Shown one piece after another: positions 18,555 to 28,800 of a DNA stretch of 64,000 nt. A program made the translations under genes and the position numbers. The stretch covers positions 124,001 through 188,000 of the forward strand of contig BPJP01000001.1 in the NCBI GenBank assembly GCA_026004675.1. The letters run 5' to 3'. How positions within the stretch are numbered: the first letter of the stretch is position 1; each line of letters opens with the position of its first letter. Source of the stretch: Gemmatales bacterium. Its GTDB lineage: Bacteria > Planctomycetota > Planctomycetia > Gemmatales > Gemmataceae. The notes under the pieces are model-generated. The model did no database searches and was not told where the DNA came from. It saw only the letters and a list, made by a program, of their open reading frames with translations.

Positions 18555-20394
18555 ATGAAGCTGCGCATCAAATGGGTTTTGCTCGTATTGGCGACGTTCG
18601 CCGTGTCAGCACTGTCGCTGGAGGCGGCGAACAATGCCGCTGTCAGCCGCGTCGGTGGCGACATCAAGTATTTGGCATCGGATGAGTTGGAAGGTCGGGG
18701 CCCCGACACTCCCGGTTTGCAAAAGGCGGCCGAATATATCCGCAGCGAATTCAAGAAGGCGGGGCTCAAAAGCGGCGTCAAGGATGGTTCCTACTTCCAA
18801 CCGTTCAAAATTGCGATCGATATGAAACCGACGCCGGAGTCCTTTCTCACTTTGCGCGGTCCCAACGGTGCGGAATGGAAATTGGAAAGGGGCAAAGATT
18901 TTGAGCCGTTGGCTTTCGGCGGCGCCGGCAAAGCCAAAGCCGAGGTGGTTTTCGCGGGCTATGGCATCAGCGGCGCCGCTGAGAAATACGACGACTACCT
19001 CGATGCCGATGTCGCCGGCAAAATCATCGTCATCATTCGCCGGGAGCCGCAACAAAGTAATCCAAAGAGCGTCTTCAAAGGCAAGGAAATGACGCCGCAT
19101 TCGTACATCCGAACGAAGATTGCTCTGGCCAAAAAACACAAAGCAGCCGGCGTGATTCTCGTCAATGATCCGTTTTCGACCAAAAGTGCCGGCAAGGATG
19201 AACTGACGAAGCATAACGGTTTCGGCACGCGGGGCAACGGCATCCCGTTCGCCCACGTTTCCCAAAGCGTGCTCGACAAATTGCTTGCTGCTTCACCGCT
19301 AAAAGCCGGCGATCAAAAACTGTCGAACCTTTCCGCGGTGGAAAAATACATCGACAAGAATCTCAAACCCCTGACGCAACCGTTGGCTGGCTGGACGGCG
19401 GAATTGAATTTTTCTTTCCAACGCGTCGAAGCCAATGTTGCCAACGTAATCGGCGTCTTGGAAGGCGAAGGGCCAAAGGCCAACGAAACCATCGTGATCG
19501 GTGCCCACTACGATCACCTGGGTTACGGTCCGTTTGGTTCACGTACGCCGAATGTTCGAGCGATTCACAATGGCGCCGATGATAATGCCACCGGGACGGC
19601 TGCGGTCATGGAACTGGCTCGACGTTTCGCTCAGAGGAAAAAGAAATTGCCGCGCAGACTAGTCTTTATCGCCTTTACCGGTGAAGAACGTGGGCTTTTA
19701 GGCAGCCGATATTACGTCGACCACCCCCTTTTCCCACTGAAAGATACGATTGCCATGATCAATTTCGACATGATCGGCCAACTGGGAAAGAACGGCCTGC
19801 AACTCGGCGGCGTCGGTTCCGCTAAAGAGTTCAAAGCCCTCGTAGACAAGCTGATCGAAGGGGGCGACCTCAAGGTCAGGACCGGCGGGATGATGGGTGG
19901 AAGCGACCATCTGAGTTTTTACACTAAAAAAATTCCCATTTTTGCCTTCTTTACCGGCATGACCAAACTCTACCATACGCCGAAAGACAAATTCGAAACC
20001 ATCAACGTGGACGGTGTGGTAAAGGTCATCGACTTCGCGGAGAAAGTTGCCGAGGCCTTGGCCAACCTCCCCGATCGGCCGACCTATGTGAAAGTGCCCA
20101 CCCGACAACCGGGCGGCGCTATGTCGTATCTGGGTATCGTTCCCGACTATGGAGCGGGCTCCGATGGTCTGACGGTCGCCGCTGTCAACAAAGGCTCGCC
20201 GGCCGATCAAGGGGGCCTCAAAGCCGGCGACATCATCACCAAGATCGGGGGACATCAGCGTTGCCGACATTCAGGGGTTGGCGACAGGGTTGCGTAAATA
20301 CAAGCCAGGTACAACTGTCGATATCGTGGTCAAACGTGGAAAAGACTCGAAGACCCTCAAAGTGACATTAGGCAAACCGCCTGGCCGGCCCTAG
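18555..20394 (+). CDS. Secreted M28 aminopeptidase with PA and PDZ domains (one frameshift)
   Basis: About 612 residues. A signal peptide (1-24) is followed by DELEGRGPDTPG, a PA domain (about 110-260) inserted in the usual place, and the M28 zinc-peptidase domain: IGAHYDHLGYG, NGADDNATGTAAVMELA, FTGEERGLLGSRYY and GSDHLSF carry the five metal ligands and the catalytic Glu. A C-terminal PDZ domain starts at YLGIVPDYGAG. The PDZ reading frame breaks at GGGGG 20247-20251; with GGGG it continues as KIGDISVADIQGL and ends at TAG 20392-20394. The span is 3n+1. RBS GGAG lies before ATG 18555. It probably degrades peptides at the cell surface. Confidence 0.87.
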
Positions 20395-20674
20395 CCACAG
20401 GAGGAAGCGATGGGCGTTCGCAGGGAGAGTATGGAATCGGCGGCGACAGGTGAGTTGGTCACACTCTGTATGGATTTTGGCCGTCGGTATCGAAACTCCA
20501 TCCTGTGAACGCCTGCCCATGAATCGAGCCGGTCGCAACAGGTCGCGAGAGCTATAAAGGGACACGAACAGAAGACGACGCAGTACCACTTCGAAAGTGA
20601 GCTGCCGTCCCTGGCCCTGGTGGTATCAGCGACAGATGAAGTCGGCTTGTGTTTCGTGGTCGCTCTGTCTTGTT

Positions 20675-21955
20675 TTAAATGAACTTCGTTTTCCCCGGCA
20701 TGGCTACGGGCGGATCGGGGAGTTTGACGTCCCAGTCGTAGCGCGGCGGTGACAGGTCTTCCTTGGAGTTGAGTGCCATCTCCCAAGTGATCAGTTGGCC
20801 GGTGTAAGCAGCCATGCGGCCCATGATCGCCAGCAGGGTGCTTTTGGCCATGTATTCGCCGTTGTTGATCGGTTTGCCGTTGCGGATGCTGGCGAACAGT
20901 TCGTCGTGCTCGACCTGGTACATGTTCTTGTATTTTCTGCCGAGTTTGTCGAAATATCGTTTTGGACCGTCGAGAGTGATTCGGCTTTCGTTGATGGTGC
21001 CGTTCCCCCTGGTGCCGAACACATAAGCGCTCATGTCCCCTTTGCAGCCGCGCTGGTGTCGGCAGAAACTGAACAAGCGAGATCCGTTATCGTATTCGTA
21101 GGCGATAGCGAAGTGGTCGTAAATATGACCATATTGAGGTTCGACGCGGACCTGTCTTCCGCCGGTGCCGACCGCGCGCACCGGATACTGGTTCTTCATC
21201 AACCAGGCGCAGACGTCGAGAAAGTGTACGTGTTGTTCCACATTGAAATCGCCGGAGAGCCAGGTGAAGTAGTACCAATTGCGCATCTGATAATACATAT
21301 CGGACCAGCCTGGTTGGCGGGGATGAACCCAGACGCCGCCGCGGAGGTCGTTGGCCTGCAGGGTGACGATGTCGCCCAGGTAGCCGTCGTGGACGCGCTT
21401 GACGGCCTCTTGAAAGCCTTTGTGATAGCGCAGGCATAAGCCGGAAACGACGGACAGTTCTTTCTTTTTCGCGTCTTCGCACGTTTGCAAGACGGAACGG
21501 ACGCCGGGGGCATCGACGGCGACGGGTTTTTCGGCAAAGACGTGCCGACCGGCATCGATGGCAGCACGTAAATGCATGGGGCGAAAGTGAGGTGGCGTTG
21601 TCAACAGGACAACATCGCAGCACGCGATGACGCTCTTGTAGGCGTCGAAGCCGAGAAATTGCCTTTCTTTGGGGACGTTGATTTTTTTGGCGAGGTTTTC
21701 GTCTTCTTTCAGGATTTTCAGGCTGCCCGCGAGACGATCTTCGAACACGTCGGCCATGGCATGAAGTTCGACGTTGGGATCGGCTTGCAAAGCCTGGGCG
21801 GCGGCGCCGGTGCCACGCCCGCCACAGCCAATCAGCCCGACTTTTAAGCGATCGCTACCTCCGGCAAAAACCGCCAGATTCAGGCTCGTGGTTGCTGCCG
21901 AGGCGGCAACCGCCGTCTTCAAAAAATCACGTCGCGATGAACCCTGTGCTTTCAT
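20675..21955 (-). CDS. Tat-exported Gfo/Idh/MocA family oxidoreductase
   Basis: NAD(P)-dependent sugar or inositol dehydrogenase-like protein, 426 residues from ATG 21955 (behind AAGGGGAAA; the longer open frame starts at 22000). The N-terminus is a twin-arginine signal, SRRDFLKTAVAASA, so the folded protein with its cofactor is exported. The Rossmann motif is GLIGCGGRGTG, and the family Lys is in HVFAEKPVAVD. WLSGDFNVEQHVHFLDVCAW is the substrate-domain region with a likely catalytic His pair. Such exported Gfo/Idh/MocA proteins are heavily expanded in Planctomycetes. It is followed by a DUF1080 hydrolase gene reading the same way from upstream, which fits joint action on glycosides. Confidence 0.9.
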   Translation of the reverse strand: MKAQGSSRRDFLKTAVAASAATTSLNLAVFAGGSDRLKVGLIGCGGRGTGAAAQALQADPNVELHAMADVFEDRLAGSLKILKEDENLAKKINVPKERQFLGFDAYKSVIACCDVVLLTTPPHFRPMHLRAAIDAGRHVFAEKPVAVDAPGVRSVLQTCEDAKKKELSVVSGLCLRYHKGFQEAVKRVHDGYLGDIVTLQANDLRGGVWVHPRQPGWSDMYYQMRNWYYFTWLSGDFNVEQHVHFLDVCAWLMKNQYPVRAVGTGGRQVRVEPQYGHIYDHFAIAYEYDNGSRLFSFCRHQRGCKGDMSAYVFGTRGNGTINESRITLDGPKRYFDKLGRKYKNMYQVEHDELFASIRNGKPINNGEYMAKSTLLAIMGRMAAYTGQLITWEMALNSKEDLSPPRYDWDVKLPDPPVAMPGKTKFI

Positions 21956-22027
21956 TCGTTTCCCCTTTTCTTTCGCCGCCAGTGTGAATGACTGCCTCAA
22001 AAGGAACTTCCTGCTCTCTCGTCTCCC

Positions 22028-22825
22028 TCACTTCAGTGGTGCTATCTCGAAATTGCGGAAGTACATTTCGAATCCTTCGGATTGCAAAAGGATTTTCCCT
22101 GCGGAGGGGAAGACATCGAAGCAGTGGTTGACCGTATGTCCGTTGACTTTAATGGTGATGGTATTGCCGGCACAGATGCATTCGACTTTGGTCCAGTCTC
22201 CGAGTTTGCTCTCGACGTCATCTTTGCCACGGGTATCGATCAATTCTTTGAAGAAAGGCTGGTGCTTGTTCCACCACAATTGGCCACGCTCGAATGTGCG
22301 TTTCATCCCTCCCTTTTTCCAGCGCGGGCGTTTATCGGGGCCGATTTCGACTTCGCTGGTAACGCGCACCGGAATGATTTTGCCGTTCTCGTCGTTGCCG
22401 CGAATGACGATGATGTCTCCCACGCAGCCTTGGGCCAGTTGGCATTCGATGCTGGACATCCAGACGCCGCCCCTTCCGCCGTCGGGTCCGACTGCGTGGA
22501 GCAAAATGCCTGAATTACGAACGTATTTGGCGCCGTAGGTTTTTTCACCCCACTTGTATTCCACGCTCAGGTGGTAATTTTTGTATTCGTTCTTGGTCGC
22601 GATGTAGCCGTGGTCCGCACCCGACACATGGATCATGCCGTCTTCAACGGTGAAGACTTTTTTCGGGTCTTGGTACTTGGAAGTTTTGGTCCAGGTGTAA
22701 AGTCCGGTCAAATCTTTGCCGTTGAACAGCTTGATTTTCTCTTTGGGAACAATCGGTTCCGCCAACGCGACTGGCACACCGAGCAGCAAAACCAGGGGGA
22801 CGAGGGAAGAACAAGGCTTAAACAT
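22028..22825 (-). CDS. DUF1080 (3-keto-disaccharide hydrolase) secreted protein
   Basis: 265 residues from ATG 22825, which has GGGAG upstream. A signal peptide (about 1-20) leads into a single DUF1080 domain of laminarin-like concanavalin fold: IKLFNGKDLTGLYTW, HGYIATKNEYKNYHL, NSGILLHAVGPDGG, SIECQLAQG and LLQSEGFEMYFRNFEI are the conserved blocks. Members have been linked to cleavage of 3-keto-glycosides made by Gfo/Idh/MocA-type oxidoreductases. The gene directly upstream of such an oxidoreductase gene (27 bp past its own stop lies the neighbouring coding region) fits that pathway. The two were probably transcribed together. Confidence 0.88.
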   Translation of the reverse strand: MFKPCSSLVPLVLLLGVPVALAEPIVPKEKIKLFNGKDLTGLYTWTKTSKYQDPKKVFTVEDGMIHVSGADHGYIATKNEYKNYHLSVEYKWGEKTYGAKYVRNSGILLHAVGPDGGRGGVWMSSIECQLAQGCVGDIIVIRGNDENGKIIPVRVTSEVEIGPDKRPRWKKGGMKRTFERGQLWWNKHQPFFKELIDTRGKDDVESKLGDWTKVECICAGNTITIKVNGHTVNHCFDVFPSAGKILLQSEGFEMYFRNFEIAPLK

Positions 22826-22996
22826 CACCACACTCCCACATCGCAGGGACGAAGGTCAAAGTTTTGCGGGCGGGACGGACACTCGTGGAACTTATGATAA
22901 CGGAAGCCAACGTGGCCGCCAAATTAGCACAGCCAATGTTTATGTGTCAACGAGTTGGCAAAATTCAAACGATCAGCTGCCGGCGAGCATGGCCTG

Positions 22997-24238
22997 TTAG
23001 GACCTGGTGGCCGGCCTGAGCTTCAGCCAGAGGAGCATGACGACAGCCAGCGAAAACAGAAGGATGCTGCCGTTTTGTGACAGGGTCATGCCGAACGCCA
23101 CTGGGTCGGTATCATTGCGGAGCACTTCGTTAAGGAAGCGATGCACGGAATAGCAAAACATGAGCAAGATCATGACTTCGCCATCTTGGCGTTTGAAAGG
23201 GTAATAGGCCGATAGCAGGAAGAAGATGAGCAAAGCGCTGATGGATTCGTAGATTTGAGTCGGATGCAGACCGAGCGTGACAGGCCGAAACGGAGGCAAT
23301 TCGACCGTTTGGCCGCCGCGTTCAACGGTTAATTGCAGCGTTTTGGCACCACGCGGCCAGCGAAAGACGAGCGTCTCGATAAGGAGATCGCGCCGAAGCG
23401 TCTTGATGCTGCCCGATTGCAGATGGGACCTGTCCTTTTCATAATCGGACGGGCTGTCGTAGTAGACGAGGACCGTGCCGGGCAGAAGTTCTTCGACTTT
23501 GGTAGCGGCTAGTCTATGGATGAGGTTCTGCACGGAATCGGGTTGGCCATGCAGTTCGACGATGATGGCGTTCTTGACCAACTGGCCATCGCCAGTGCCG
23601 ACTTCAACGACGCGGTCGCCAGGTTTCAAACCGGCAGCCTCGGCGGGCGACCCCGGTTCGACCAGTCCGATAACGGTTCGCGGGTCTTCTGGTCGAGTGG
23701 GCGCGAGCGTGAAGCCAGCGGCAGTCTGCCACCCTTGGTCAACCAGGCTGTAGCGAGGGGGGGCTGACAACGGAAAGTGAATGGCGGGGCATTCGCTACA
23801 GGCGACGTGACCATAGCAGCAGCCGTTGAGCAAGCAACCGAGCCGACCGATGGCCAACCCGATGGCGATGGCGGGAGCAATGATGTCGGCGATTTTCCAG
23901 CCCGAGAGCTGGTATCTTCGGATGATCAAGAAGTAGGCGGCTATATAGCCGACGACGCCGCCGATGGCCGACCCGTAGAAGACCAGCCCGCCTTCCCAGA
24001 TTTTGAAGAAGGACGAGACAGGCTGGTGATACTGGATCATGTAGACGATGCGAGCCCCGATAATCCCAGGGATAAAAACCCAAATAAGGAGGTTCTGCAC
24101 GTGCTCGGCATCGATGCCTTCGCGTCGCGCTCGGCGCGAAAGCAGGATCGAGCAGACGATGAAGGCGAGAAAAAGCATGAGGCCGAACCCGTAGATTGGC
24201 ACGTCCAAGTACGGGATTCTGAAAATAACCTGATGCAT
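22997..24238 (-). CDS. lgt: Prolipoprotein diacylglyceryl transferase with an inserted PDZ domain
   Basis: Transfers diacylglycerol from phosphatidylglycerol to the lipobox Cys of prolipoproteins in the inner membrane. 413 residues from ATG 24238 (AGGTGA upstream), against about 270-300 for the family. The N-terminal half has the usual helices, GLVFYGSAIGG and the essential IGRLGCLLNGCCYG block. Between this and the last conserved part (HPTQIYES ... DGEVMILLMFCYSVHRFLNEVLRND) lies an insert of about 150 residues. Its centre, VIGLVEPGSPAEAAGLKPGDRV, is a PDZ carboxylate-binding region. The insert falls in a periplasmic loop. The lipoproteins in this window (11.6, 30.6 and 60.2 kb) are possible substrates. 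Confidence 0.93.
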   Translation of the reverse strand: MHQVIFRIPYLDVPIYGFGLMLFLAFIVCSILLSRRARREGIDAEHVQNLLIWVFIPGIIGARIVYMIQYHQPVSSFFKIWEGGLVFYGSAIGGVVGYIAAYFLIIRRYQLSGWKIADIIAPAIAIGLAIGRLGCLLNGCCYGHVACSECPAIHFPLSAPPRYSLVDQGWQTAAGFTLAPTRPEDPRTVIGLVEPGSPAEAAGLKPGDRVVEVGTGDGQLVKNAIIVELHGQPDSVQNLIHRLAATKVEELLPGTVLVYYDSPSDYEKDRSHLQSGSIKTLRRDLLIETLVFRWPRGAKTLQLTVERGGQTVELPPFRPVTLGLHPTQIYESISALLIFFLLSAYYPFKRQDGEVMILLMFCYSVHRFLNEVLRNDTDPVAFGMTLSQNGSILLFSLAVVMLLWLKLRPATRS

Positions 24239-24339
24239 GAGATGGTCACCTGTCACCGGGAGCCTTATCGGCTCATAGTAGTCGGGATAGCGAAAACGAA
24301 CAAGGCGGGCTGGGCACGGCGCAGTAGAATACGGTCATC

Positions 24340-27300
24340 ATGACAGCGCACAGGGAATTGCTAGCCAGTTATGTGCCGGTACTGATCCAACGCCGGCTGG
24401 CAAATGATCCCCAGCCAGTCAATTCTGCCCGCCTGGAACGATTGCCGGCCTCGGTCCTGTTTGCCGATTTGTCCGGTTTTACGCCTTTGACGGAACGGCT
24501 TGCCCAGGAAGGTCCGGCTGGCGCTGAGGAGTTGAGCAGCGTCGTCAATGCCTATTTCGAACGGATGGTGGATTTGATCTTTGCCCACGGCGGCGACGTA
24601 ATCAAGTTCGCCGGCGATGCCACTCTGGCCGTTTGGACCGATAGCGACGAGGAGAACCCGGACGAACGTCTCAAGGCGCTGGTCTTGCGCGCCGCATGCT
24701 GTGCCTTGGAAATTCAGGAAAAACTCAACGGCTATCAGGTCGCCAACGACATTCGGCTGCATGTCAAAGTCGGCATCGGCGCGGGGGACATTGTCGTCAT
24801 GCACCTCGGAGGCGTTCGCGACCGTTGGGAGATCCTGGTCGCCGGCGACCCGCTGGCGCAAGTGGGGCACGCCGAAAAAGACGCCCGCTCCGGAGAAGTC
24901 GTGCTTTCACCGCAGGCATGGCAGTACGTCGCATCCTGTTGTCAGGCGTGCCTTTCGCCAGCCGGTTACGCCCATCTGGAAAAAATAACCGCAAAACTAG
25001 AACCGAAACCGACCACGTTTCCGCATCTTGGCTCCGAAGCAGACGATGCCTTGCTAGGCTACATCCCCGGTGCGATCCGTTCGCGGCTGGCGGCTGGACA
25101 TTTACGCTGGCTCGCCGAGCTGCGCCGCGTCTCGGTCTTGTTCGTGAATCTTCCTGGTCTGGACCAGACTGCCTCGGACGCTTTGGCTGCAATGCAGCAC
25201 TGCATTCAATCTCTGCAGACTGCTATTTACCGCTACGAAGGCGCCATCAACAAACTCAATGTGGATGACAAAGGTATCACCCTGGTGGCAGTGCTCGGCT
25301 TGCCGCCGCTGACCCATGAAGACGACACGATTCGCGCCGTTCATGTGGCTCTGGCGATCGAAAAAGAGTTGCAGGCATCGCATTTGCCTTATGCCATCGG
25401 ATTAGCGACCGGACGTGTCTATTGCGGAGAGATCGGCGGACAGAAACGGCGCGAATACACCATTATGGGCGACATCGTCAATCTGGCGGCACGCTTGATG
25501 CAGGCAGCCACAAATCGCATCCTTTGCGACGGAACGACCCAGCAAGCCGCTCGGGCACGATTTCAATTCGAACGACTGCCCAAGCTTCACGTGAAGGGGA
25601 AAGCGGAAGCCGTCGAGGTTTTTCGTCCTATCGAAGACATCCAAAGTAAAGAAAAACACTCACCATTGGTTGGGCGAGTCGTCGAAAAGGCACAACTCGA
25701 AAAAGCACTCGACGCCCTGCAGAATGGACAAGGTGGCGTCGTCCTGATCGAAGGCGAAGCCGGTATGGGCAAGTCGAGGTTGCTCGCCGATTTGATCGAT
25801 AAAGCCCAGAGGCGTCAAGTGTCGTGTCTGGTCGGCGTTGCCGACATCACGGAACGAAAACGCGCGTATTCCGCCTGGAGACCGATCCTCGCCCGGGTCC
25901 TCGAAATCGACATTCGCCAGGAGACAGCGGTCCAGCGGGGAGAACGTCTTGCGCCGGTTGCAAAAGGATGAACTTCTCCTTCAGTGGGCGCCCCTGCTAA
26001 ACGATATCCTGCCACTGGACATTCCCGAGACGCCGATCACACGGGAAATGAAAGGCCAAGTCCGCGCCGATAACACCCATGAGTTGATGTTGCGCTTGCT
26101 GTTGCAGGTCCGCGAACGAGGTCCGCTTTTGATCGCTTTGGAAGATGCCCACTGGCTCGATTCCGCGTCGTGGGCCTTGGTCTTGCTCGTTCGGCAGCGG
26201 TTGCCTGACGCTCTTCTGGTCTTGGCGTTGAGACCAATGCCGGAAGCTGCTCCGGCCGAGTTCCGCGAATTGACTCGCGACAACTCTCTTGCACGCATTC
26301 AGCTCGAAGCCTTGCCAGGCGACGACCTGCGCAGTTTCCTCTGTCAACGTCTCGGTGTCGACGAAGTGCCAGCCGAAGTCGCACGCTTGATCGAAGAAAA
26401 AGCCCACGGCAATCCGTTCTTCAGCGAAGAACTGGTCTATGCCTTGCGCGACGCCGGCTGGATCGAGATCGAGGAGCGCACTTGCCGATTAAGGCCGGAT
26501 GTCAAGCTCGAGGAGCTCGAGCTGCCCGATAGCGTCCAGGGGGTGATTACCAGCCGACTGGACCGTCTCCCACCCGGACTGCAAATGACCTGGAAAGTCG
26601 CCAGCGTCATCGGTCGGGTTTTCGCCTGTCGCCTGCTCAACGACATTTTTCCGTTGGCCGATGATCGCCCCAAGTTGTCCCATTACCTGCAAGAGCTGGA
26701 AAAACTGCACGTCACGATGATGGAAACAGCTGAACCCGAGCTGGCTTATCAATTTAAACATATCATTCTGCAGGAAGTGGCTTATAACCTGATGCTGTTT
26801 GCCCATCGTCAACCGTTGCACCGCATGATCGCCGAATGGTACGAACAGCATTTTGCTTCCGACCTCGCCGGATATTTTCCTTTGCTGGCTTTTCACTGGG
26901 ATCGGGCGGGCGACGTTGCCAAATCGCTCGAATACCATGAAAAGGCAGGAGAGCAAGCGCTCCGCAACGGTGTGTATCGCGAGGCGGTGGGTTTTCTTCG
27001 TGAAGCCTTGCGTCTCTTGACGCCGGAAGAACAGAGCCAACCGAAATCGCGTCATACCCCAGGAGGGAGGGTGATCCAACCATCGAGGCTTTCCCAGGTC
27101 ATGGCGACAAGCCAGGCAAAGGAGGCTGCGCCGACGGCAATCGAACGAGACGCTCTGCGTATTGGCCGCTGCCAGCGTCAGCTTGGCGAAGCGTATTTAG
27201 GATTGGGCCGGTTGAGCGAAAGCCGACACCACCTGGAAAGAGCGGTCGCCATCCTCGGCTGGCCGATGCCGACGACACCGGCACGAAGCTATCTTCGCAT

Positions 27301-28516
27301 CGGCACACAAATCCTGCAACAACTGCTGTACCGCCTCTGGCCCGGGCCAATTGCGACTCGATCCGAAGCCAAACGCCGTGCCGCACTGGAAGCCACCCGC
27401 GCTTTCGAACGGCTTTCTGAAATCTATTATTTGCAAAATGACAAAATCTGCCTCGTCAACGCCTTGCTGCACAGCGGCAACCTGGCCGAACGGGTAGGGC
27501 CTTCGCCCGAACTGGCGCAAGCGTACGCCAGCTTGGCCATGACCGCTGCCTTGGTGCCAATTCACTTTCTCGCCCGACTTTACCGCGACCGCGCTTCCGA
27601 CACCGCCAGACGGATCGGTCAGCTCTCCTCCATCGCCTGGGTCTTGGAATTATCCGGTCTGTATGGCATCGGCATCGGCGACTGGAGCCGAATGCACACC
27701 GACTTGAACGAGGCCATCAGCATCTTTGAAAAGCTCGGCGACCAGCCCCATCGAGGTGAATGCCTGGCCGTCAAGGCGCAGGCAAAGTACATGGAAGGAG
27801 ATTTCCAGGAGGGCTTGCGTCTATGGCGAGAAGTCTTTCACTCGGCCCAAACGAGGGGCGACTTCCTGCAGGTCGCCTGGGGGATGAACGGCCAGGCCGA
27901 GGCGGCCCTCATCCGCGGCCAAACCGAACAAGCCATCGACTTCCTCGAATCGGCCGCCCGCCTCTTCGCAGACAATATCGACCGGGTTTCTGAAGTGTCT
28001 ACCCGCGGCATGCTCGCTGTCGCTTATCGCCGACTAGGCGACTCCCGACGTGCCATTGATGCCGCCGTTCAAGCACAACGCCTTATCGAAGAAACCGGCT
28101 CGCCCACCGGATATTACCTGCTCGGAGGAACCGCCGACGTGGCCCATGTCTTCCTGACACTCCTCGAAGAAGGCGACCACAGCCTGTTCGAACCAGCCCG
28201 AAAAGCCGTCGCTGCTCTCTGGCGTTATGCCCGAGTCTTTCGCATCGGCAAACCCCGAGCCTGTTTGCAACAGGGCATCCTCTACTGGATCACCGGCAGA
28301 AAAACTCGCGCCAAACTCCTCTGGAATAAAGGGCTTGAATGGGCCTCTCGTCTGGCCATGCCTTACGACGAAGGACTCATTTACGCCCGATTGGCTCGCT
28401 GTTCGGCGGGCACAGAACAAGAACACTATAATCATCGTGCTTCTGAAATCTTTTCCAGGCTCGGTGCCGAACGCGATCTCCGCAAACTCCTTATCTCCCC
28501 CACGACTGTCGACTGA
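24340..28516 (+). CDS. Soluble-adenylyl-cyclase-like protein: two cyclase domains, NTPase, TPR repeats (one frameshift)
   Basis: About 1,391 residues once one G is removed from GGGG 25937-25940 (span 3n+1). Domains in order: class III cyclase C1 (about 35-210; metal-binding D43 in FADLSGFTPLTE and D93 in GGDVIKFAGDATLAVW), cyclase C2 (about 250-430; YEGAINKLNVDDKG, GLATGRVYCGEIGG, EYTIMGDIVNLAARL), a STAND/AAA ATPase (Walker A GEAGMGKSRLL near 475, Walker B LLIALEDAHWLD) and a long C-terminal TPR-like helical region to the end. This order and the motif details are those of mammalian soluble adenylyl cyclase ADCY10 and its bacterial relatives. It is expected to make cAMP from ATP in the cytoplasm, perhaps bicarbonate-stimulated. 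It is divergent from lgt. Confidence 0.9.
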
Positions 28517-28800
28517 CTCCGCTGCTGCAAACGAACTGACAGTCGCACCATTGGATGACGGTCGCTAATCGTCCTGCTTGCCACGCCGTTATGGGAAAAA
28601 GTGGGCCAAGCTGTCTACATCAACCGTTTGTTGGTTCCTCGCCAATCGCTTGGCTCGCTGGCGCCTACGAATTTGTATGTTGGTATAACGTTTTCCCTAC
28701 CTTGGCACGCCCGATCGGATTTTTGAAAAAAGTTGTATCATACCGACCATTTTGGTGCAGAATCAGTTTAAGGTGGCATAAGTGGAAGGATTGGTGATTT

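Noticed and set aside
7213..25940. Programmed +1 frameshifting as the normal explanation for the many broken genes
   Set aside because: The breaks lack a shared slippery motif or downstream stimulator and hit unrelated genes including hisH; homopolymer insertion errors explain them more simply.
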